From: Plantago major | Lineage: Eukaryota > Streptophyta > Magnoliopsida > Lamiales > Plantaginaceae | Length of the DNA stretch: 64,000 nucleotides | Direction of reading: 5' to 3' | Assembly: GCA_026545765.1 (NCBI GenBank) | Contig: CM048840.1 | Location: 43,730,959-43,794,958, forward strand | In this document: in pieces, positions 57,487 to 64,000 of the stretch | Layout: each line of letters opens with the position of its first letter | Position numbering within the stretch: position 1 is the first letter of the stretch | Position numbers and translations under genes: made by a program | The notes under the pieces: model-generated | Databases searched by the model: none | The model's input: only the letters and a program-made list of their open reading frames with translations | Told to the model about the DNA's origin: nothing

Positions 57487-59650
57487 AAGTCCGAGGTATG
57501 CCCCGTGAAAAAATTGTAAACATTTGAATTTTTAGATCGTTTGACGGCATGGAACGTTGCCAAGTACAATATTTATCACTTCTATTGTCTGTAGTAGTCA
57601 TCCTCGGTACAATGTTACATTTGCTTTGATATAACACTTGTTTGCTCCTTCATTTTCCTTGATCCATCCTTCATATGCTCAGTTATCGTAAGTAGTAAAT
57701 ACAAAACTCTGGTAAACTCGGACATCTTTCTTTGATCCGCAAATTAGGCAAATAAGTACGGATCTAGTACCTCTCAATACACCCGTGAGGCAACGCGTTG
57801 ACTCTCTTAGAATGAAACACTCGGACGGGCGGTGACTTACTCGGACACATTTAATGGGCTTATGCGGATCAAGTAGGTAAGCTTAATTGATCCAATATTG
57901 TTCGGCCCAAACGGGTAACCCAACCCCATCGTCGACGTCAATCTTTTTGCGTGGCGGTCGCTGATTAGTTCACCCATTCTATAAATATCTAAATTCTCAA
58001 GTGTATTGAAAACATATAATCTTTCTTATACTCGGATGTATCTGGTATCATCAAATCGATTGATCGATTCAGCGGTCCTAATAAGGATATGGCTTCTCGA
58101 ACAGTCTTCCCCTCGAGACTCCCGTCCACTCTCAAATCAGTATATGTATTGTTTTTAGTTTGAGAGTGACGTGGGTCTAGAGGGATGGATTATTTGGGAG
58201 CTGTTGGTAGGAAGTGTGGACCTTTAATTAGGAAGTGTTCCGACGGGTGATCCCACCGGTCGTATGCGCGATCTACCCGGTAAGAGATTTTCTTTCCTGA
58301 GGAGATGTTGGCGGGTAGGGCATAATATGATCAATGTGTAAGATCCATGCTTGGATTCAAACAAACAGGTATCTTTGAAGAATCCCCCTGTCTAGAGATA
58401 GGAGGTTTGATGCTGTATAGATCCGAGGTAATACCGCTTATTTCTCTTTAACAGCGTAATCCGATGATGATTGATTAAACTAGTAGGATATCGGACATAA
58501 TAGATGTGTCCGTCTAATCTACTTATGAGTATGAGATTCTGAGTGCCTTTTTTATAGGCTGGCAATGATGAGTTTTCGTCTCATGATTGCTCAGACTTTG
58601 GCAGACCATTGCTGGTTACGCCTACCCGTTCAAGGATCTACTTGGACAATCCCTTTTCATGATCTGTAAAGCTTCCTTTCATGGGCTTAATGAGACCATC
58701 AATGGTCTAACCCAAGTGACTATCCACTTAACTAGCCCAAACGAATGATCTAGGCCCATCGGTTGCACCGACCTTGATACGTGGTGGGCAATGGTTGGTC
58801 GGAGTTTTCTATAGAAAGGCACGATCCAAGTACAAAAACCGTAGAAACTGATATCAGATTCTTCCTCTTCTTCTATTTCTGTCGTTTTGACTTGCTTGCC
58901 TTTCAAAACTCCCATCCTTTCCTAGTTTGGTGAAAACCCTAAATCCAGGAAGGGTGGGGGTCTTGAACCCTAAATCCAGAAATCACCAAAGCCAAGTCGA
59001 ATCCCTTCTCCTTTCTTCCAATCCTACTTTAGTGGCTCGAATCTCTCTTGAATCGGTAGAAATCCCTCGATTCTAAGAGAGTTGGGGTCTCTAAAGACGG
59101 TTAGGCAGAGATCTGGTTGTTTCAACTTCCAAATACCATTGTCTGTTGGGAATCTGTACTTCCCAGACACGGGATCCATACGAGTACACCAAGGTACGGT
59201 GATATCATAAAAAATCCTGCCATGCTTAACCATTTTTCAATGTGTAGGTAGATCTGACTCTTGGAGTCTACGAAAGTTATGGTCACAGATTGACAAGGAA
59301 AAAGCTTTCCTGACGGAGGAATAATCCCGGGAGAAGATGATAAGTTTATGGAGACTCTTTGTTTCCTTTAAGCATTGTCTCTGTAGATCTTGCAAATATC
59401 CAAGATTATGGCTGTAAAAACGATGTATATGGCTTTTTCGTGTATAAAATTGCTTACTTTTCTGCTGTCTGAATACAAGTTTTCAGATTTATGAATTGAA
59501 AAATAAAAGTTGTATTGATTTGGGAAATTCAATTACAACTTTGTGGTAGTAAAGCCGATGATAAAGAATAACAGCAGGCGGAGTTCCGCGTAACAAACAG
59601 TTTTAATCCTAAAATATCCAAATGACTGGCAGAGTTCCGTGTGACATACC
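57487..59650 (+). other. Long spacer between antisense gene and pol end, element 2
   Basis: No convincing reading frame. It contains a TATA-like box at 57979-57988 in a context shared with element 1. Two similar blocks lie about 820 bp apart: the first runs from 'atgggctt' near 57855 through CGTGGCGG, the second from 58683 through ACGTGGTGGG. Between them is a stretch resembling the LTR of this lineage (CCCGGTAAGAGATTTTC at 58277; TTTTTTATAGGC at 58548). AACCCTAAATCC occurs twice near 58936 and 58967. Confidence 0.45.
57979..57988 (+). promoter_or_regulatory. Second TATA-like box in the spacer, element 2
   Basis: CTATAAATAT after GCGTGGCGGTCGCTGATTAG; counterpart of 18893 in element 1. Confidence 0.35.
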
Positions 59651-60259
59651 CTAAGCATAGAACTTTTGAAGATTTTTGGCATTACAAGTACGCTTAAGTG
59701 GGTGTCCCTGGTCATCCTCTAATTCATAACTCCCATTCGCTCTTGCTCCAATGATCTTGTAGGGTCCTTCCCACTTAGGTTCAAGCTTCCCGACTTTGCT
59801 CAAGATATCAGATCTGCGGAGCACCAGGTCTCCGACCTGTAAATCTTTAACTCGAATATTTTTGTTGTAAGCCCGGGCTGCAGTTGCTTGATACCTGTGA
59901 ATATTAGCTAACGCCTCGGTTCTCTTCTGTTCCAGCATGTCTAGATCAAATATCCGAGCTTCATGATTGACAGAATCATTGAACTCTTGGACCCTCATCG
60001 TTTCAACAGCAATTTTCGCTGGTATGACTGCTTCCGAGCCATAGACTAGTGCAAATGGGGTTTCTCTAGTTGCGGTCCCCTTGATGCGATGAGCCCACGA
60101 TCGCCATCTAGGTCATCCGACTCTCTGAGAAGTCCTTGGCAGCTTTTCCATGATCTTAACAATTGTTTTGTTAGTGGATTCCGCTTGTCCATTGGTGCGT
60201 GGATATCAAGCGGATGTAAGCGTTGCTCAATCTTGAAAGAAGACAACCATTCCTTGAGT
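59651..60259 (-). pseudogene. Integrase core end and C-terminal domain, element 2
   Basis: The tail frame 59998-59651 has RAYNKNIRVKDLQVGDLVLRR and GKLEPKWEGPYKIIGARANG and ends the polyprotein. Upstream, 60246-60046 preserves the end of the core (SFKIEQRLHP) in shifted frames. It matches 20604-21250 of element 1 closely in order and wording. Confidence 0.85.
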
Positions 60260-61507
60260 TTATTGCACGAAAATTGGCGCCATTATCCGAGACAAGAATT
60301 CTTGGTAAGCCGAAGCGACAAATGATGTTTTTCCAAATGAAGGTCCGCGCGACTTTACGTGATAGTTGCCATAACCGCTTCCACCCACTTGGTGAAATAT
60401 TCCACAGCCACAATTAAGAATTTCTTCTGTTGAGTGCCCCTCGATCGGGAATGGCCCGACAATATCGATGCCCCATTGATCAAACGGACATGTTACGACT
60501 GACAAAATCATAGGGTGTGTCGGACGATGGGGAATATTCGCATAATATTGACAGTCAGGACAACTTCGGGCGTAGCTCGTGGAATCCTTATCAATGGTAG
60601 GCCAGTAATAACCCTGTCGAATGATCTTTTGAGCAAGAGTTCGTCCTCCGGAATGGCTTCCGCAGCTTCCACTGTGAATTTCCTCAAGCACTGTCTTCGC
60701 TTCTTGCGGACCCAAACATCTCATATGAGTCCCATCAAAGGATTTATTATACAAATCTTCTCCAAGTATAAAATATATGTTTGCTCGATGCTGTACACTC
60801 CTTGACTCCTTCGGATCAGCTGGTAATGATCCGTCCTTGAGATAACTAAAGATATCAGTCATCCAGTTTCTTCCTGTTTCAGTTATCATAACATTTGGAG
60901 TAGGACTCATGACGGATGAGTCTGTAATAGTGAGTAGAATAACTCTCCTTGTGTCTAGAGCAGCTGTTGCGGACGCATACTTTGCCAGAGCGTCCGCTCT
61001 TTCATTCCATGCCCTATCAAACTTCTCCAGGGTAAACTCATCAAAGAGACTGACTTCTTGCTTAAGTAGCTCAAGATACTTGATCATTGAAGGGCCCTTT
61101 GTGGCAAAAGAACCAGAAAATTGGGCTTCAACTAACTGTGAATCCGTTTAAGCTTTGAGTTTCCGAATCTGCAGGGACTTGGATAGACGTAGTCCTACTA
61201 ACAGTGCTTAATATTCAGCCTCATTATTTGTGACTTTGAAGTCCAAGGATATCGCATAGTCGAGTTCCGAGCCATCAGGGCTTTTAAGATAGATTCCAAT
61301 ACCTCCTACTCTTCCAGTGGACGAACCATCCACTTCCAATGTCCAAATATCAGAGGGATGTTCCTTGGTTTGGAGATCTTCTGTAAGCTCCCGAATTTCC
61401 AACCTTTGTTCCTCCTTCTCTTTAGCACCCGGGTCGGAGTTATTAGTACCGGATTTCCTTGTGATATCATCAAGAAGGAACATTTGGTTAACCGAGTTTC
61501 CTCCCAT
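60260..61507 (-). pseudogene. Extra RNase H and integrase N-terminal half, element 2
   Basis: The frame 61507-61208 begins the extra RNase H (WTLEVDGSSTGRVGGIGIYL, NNEAEY then a stop). The frame 61087-60260 continues with KFDRAWNERADALAKYA, then the integrase zinc region HSGSCGSHSGG and SCPDCQYYANIPHRP. Here the CPDC pair is intact, unlike element 1. DQWGIDIVGPFP follows. A frame break at about 60400 damages the core. Confidence 0.87.
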
Positions 61508-62669
61508 GATGTAGTCCGAGACTGATTAATGAACTGAGCATCCTCGAGATTTTCTAGGCTGATCTTTGGCGGAACTGGCCTTCGGTTGTTCTGCTTGGTA
61601 ATTAGGAATTCAAATGCCTGTTTTTCCGGGACTTTCTCTGACTCCGCTTCAGGGTATTCTGCTAGGAATTCAGCAACAACTTGAGCCTTCTTGGTTGTCA
61701 GAGCCTGATAGCCTCCGTATTCACTCAGCTCAATTGCCCACTTAGAGAGTCGTCCGGATTGGTCGGGCTTTCCGAGGACCTGTTTCAAAGGTTCCGTAGT
61801 TAGTACAAATATTTTATGAGACTTGAAATATGGCTTTAACCGCCTTGCGGTGTAAACCAAAGCATATGCAAATTTCTCAATCTTTACGTATCTTGTCTCC
61901 GCCCCAGCAAGGGCTTTACTAATATAGTAGATTGGCAAGTGATCATTAGCTTGGAACCGTACTAATCTGAACTCATTGCCTCTTAGTAATTGCTAGGTAG
62001 AGGTAGAGTGGTTCTCCTTCAGCGGGTTTGGAGAAGCGGTGGAGGAATGGAATACTTTTCAAATTTTCAAAAGCCTCGGAACATTCCGCGGTCCACTCAA
62101 AGCTCTCTCCTTTCTGGAGGATTATGAAGAATGGAAGGTTCTTCTCTGCGGATCGCGAAATAAAAACGACTTAAGGACATGAGATATCCAATAAGCTGTT
62201 GTACATCATTGAGGTTCTTCGGATGAGGCAGATCTAAGATTGCTTTGATCTTCTCGGTATTTGCACTTATCCCTCTTTCTGTGACCATGTAGCCCAAAAA
62301 CTTTCCGCCCTTCACTCCGAAGGTGCACTTTTCTGGATTCAGTTTCATTCCGTACTTCCTAAGGATAGCAAAGCATTTGCTTAAGTGCTCTATATGCTAT
62401 TGCTCAGTTTTGCTTTTGACGAGCATGTCATCCACGTATACCTCCATGGTCTTGCCAATTTCCTCCTTGAACATTTGATTCACCAGTCGTTGGTAAGTAG
62501 CTCCCGCGTTTTTCAATTCAAAGGGCATCACTTTGAAGCAATACACCCCTCCCGGAGCAAAGAAAGTTGTTTTCTTAATATCCTCCTTGGCCATCCGAAT
62601 CTGGTAAAAGCCGTCTGGCGTCCATGAAACTCGATGCACATCCGGCTGTGGAATCAACCAATTGGTCAA
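61508..62669 (-). pseudogene. RT catalytic end and RNase H, element 2
   Basis: EVYVDDMLVKSK (about 62441-62406) is the RT active site. It is followed after a break by KCTFGVKGGKFLGYMVTERG (62348-62097) and, in another frame, MPIYYISKALAGAETRYVKIEKFAYALVYTARRLKPYF (61938 onward; the family's RNase H start), with EPLKQVLGKP and KKAQVVAEFL. Stops and shifts are fewer than in element 1. Confidence 0.85.
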
Positions 62670-63018
62670 TCCGTGGCAAAGGGTATGGATCCTTTGGGCA
62701 AAATTTATTTAGCCTGGTGAAATCATTGCACATCCGCCATTTGCCGGGTGACTTTTCTACTAGAACCACATTGCAAACCCAATTAGAATAACGGACCTCC
62801 TCGATGTGTCCGGCTTTCATCAGTCGATCAACTTCGGCGGATATGATGGCATCCTTGATCGGACCGAAATCCTTTCTCTTCTGGAGGATATATTTAATCG
62901 AGGGATCCATGTTCAGATGGTGAACAGCAACCCTCGGATCTATCCCCTTGAGGTCGTCAGTACTCCAAGCAAAGACATCACTGTTGTCTCGGAGACAAGC
63001 AATGAGCTTCATTTCCAC
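62575..63018 (-). pseudogene. RT N-terminal part, element 2
   Basis: FAWSTDDLKGIDPRVAVHHL, KDFGPIKDAIISAEVDRLMKAGHIEE, WRMCNDFTRLNKFCPKDPYPL and RIDQLVDSTAGC are standard. A one-base shift at the following FMDA block (about 62620) breaks the frame before YVDD. Confidence 0.85.
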
Positions 63019-63133
63019 TTCCGCATTCCTCTACTTCGATTCTAGTCTTCTTATCTGGGCTCCCAACAACAAGTTCAACTTCTCTGATAGTTTCGTGAGG
63101 TTCGATCCGTGCAGTTTTAGGAAACTTGTCCTT

Positions 63134-64000
63134 CTAGCTCCCAATCGCAATGTTAGAATTCTCCTTTTTTGGTGGGAAAACAATCTGCGGATCAGGAGTC
63201 ACAGTGACCGCCAACACAGGTGCGGATGCTCTCCTCGTGGACATAATGTAACACTCCCAAGCTTCTCGGATGTTCCCCACTTCCTCTCCAACATCGCATG
63301 GAGTCGGAAACTTCATTCTATTATGGAGGGTGGAGGATATAGCTCGGAATTGATTGAGTCCTAGACGACCAGAGATGGCATTGTAGTCAAAAGTTCGATC
63401 CACCACTACAAAACGGAATATCTGTGTCACTCTAGCGGGATGTGTCCCCAGTGATACATGCAGCATGACGCTTCCTAGGGGGCGGACAGTTCCTCCTGCA
63501 AACCCTAATATGGAGGTATTGACTCTCTCATATCGGATTCCTCCCAGATTCATCTGGTCTATTGTCCTTTTGGAGATGATGTTTGAGGAACTCCCTGTAT
63601 CCACCAGGATCTTGTTCACCCGATAAGTTGCTATGGTCAAAGAAACTACCAGTGGAACATCAGGATCATCTATGTCCTCACCTCCTGCCGTAGGAGGAGG
63701 GATCTCACTATCATCAATGGATATAGCGTTTGTCCCTCGAATTCTTTGAAGCGACATATGATCATCATTGTTCAAGATTACGGTGGCCGCTCTCTTGCGT
63801 TCCTGCTATCGCCCCCAGTTGGTCCGCCTGCTATGGTGTTGATCACTCCACTGTATGGAGGGTTCTCCATTTCAATATCATCATTATACCTGTATTGGTG
63901 ATGGTCCATCCGAGCCGGATGACTGTCTGGCGGAGGTGGTAAGGATAGCGGATGGGGTTGTGGCTCTGTAGCCCTATCATCCCTTCTTCGTTCTGTCCTA
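63134..64000 (-). pseudogene. Gag end and aspartic protease, element 2 (runs off the window)
   Basis: The frame 63775-63134 has the protease block ILVDTGSSSNIISKRTIDQM with DPDVPLVVSLTIATYRVNK before it. Further upstream, in another frame, the linker PPYSGVINTIAGGPTGGDSR matches element 1's PYSGVINAIAGGPTGGDSR; the frame breaks near 63785. The protease would cut the gag-pol precursor. The rest of gag lies beyond the right edge. Confidence 0.83.

Larger units (their letters stand above)
52422..64000 (-). mobile_element. Tat-type Ty3/gypsy retrotransposon 2 (partial)
   Basis: Same order as element 1 on the - strand: gag end and protease at the right edge, RT, RNase H, extra RNase H, integrase, spacer, antisense gene, polypurine tract and 3' LTR. 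The 5' LTR and most of gag lie beyond 64000. It is a different family from element 1, since the LTRs match only in short blocks, but the same lineage. Confidence 0.88.

Noticed and set aside
58920..58990. Telomere-like AACCCTAAA motifs
   Set aside because: Only two separated copies, not an array; at most teloboxes by chance.
59024..59233. 69-codon - strand frame in the element 2 spacer
   Set aside because: No similarity to element 1 at the same place and no recognised domain.

Overview
This window is repeat-dense nuclear DNA from a flowering plant. It holds Ty1/copia and Ty3/gypsy LTR retrotransposons, an L1-type LINE whose first ORF has an RNA-binding domain, Stowaway-like MITEs with TA target duplications, a solo LTR, and one decayed defensin-like host gene. 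I found no intact host gene. The species cannot be named from the sequence alone; a eudicot is my guess. All calls are by eye, without searches or alignments.

Layout, left part (1-11.2 kb). The 3' end of a copia element on the + strand (1-2548) faces the gag and 5' LTR of a related copia element on the - strand (about 2600-5284). Then come the tail of a chromovirus-type LTR (5285-5934), a decayed copia element with integrase and RNase H remnants and a clear 3' LTR (about 6.0-9.54 kb), a 183-bp segment that recurs twice later (9546-9728), and a two-exon defensin-like pseudogene whose start codon reads ACG (10101-10690).

Layout, middle (11.2-31.0 kb). One LINE on the - strand (11222-31006) is bounded by an 11-bp target duplication. 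It is split near its reverse-transcriptase YxDD codons by a 13.5-kb gypsy element (13295-26813). That element is of the Tat type, with an extra RNase H domain between its own RNase H and integrase. Its 5' LTR is cut to 87 bp, and the adjoining LINE bases are lost.

Layout, right (28.3-64 kb). A segment of about 13.8 kb is present twice in tandem (28260-42024 and 42025-55940). Each copy contains the 5' part of the LINE, a diverged tandem repeat, three Stowaway-like MITEs, a solo LTR with TATAC target duplications, and the LTR plus antisense gene start of a second Tat element. That second element continues past the second copy (52422-64000, its gag end outside the window).

The most interesting system is the gene carried antisense to gag-pol in both Tat elements. 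It has its own TATA box, an intron in its 5' leader, an ATG just after the acceptor, further GT-AG introns, a Transposase_28-like domain, an acidic stretch and a conserved C-terminal domain. An antisense orientation keeps these introns out of the splicing of the genomic RNA, so they can survive retrotransposition. Most reading frames here carry frameshifts or stops, and some of those in the first tandem copy look like consensus errors.
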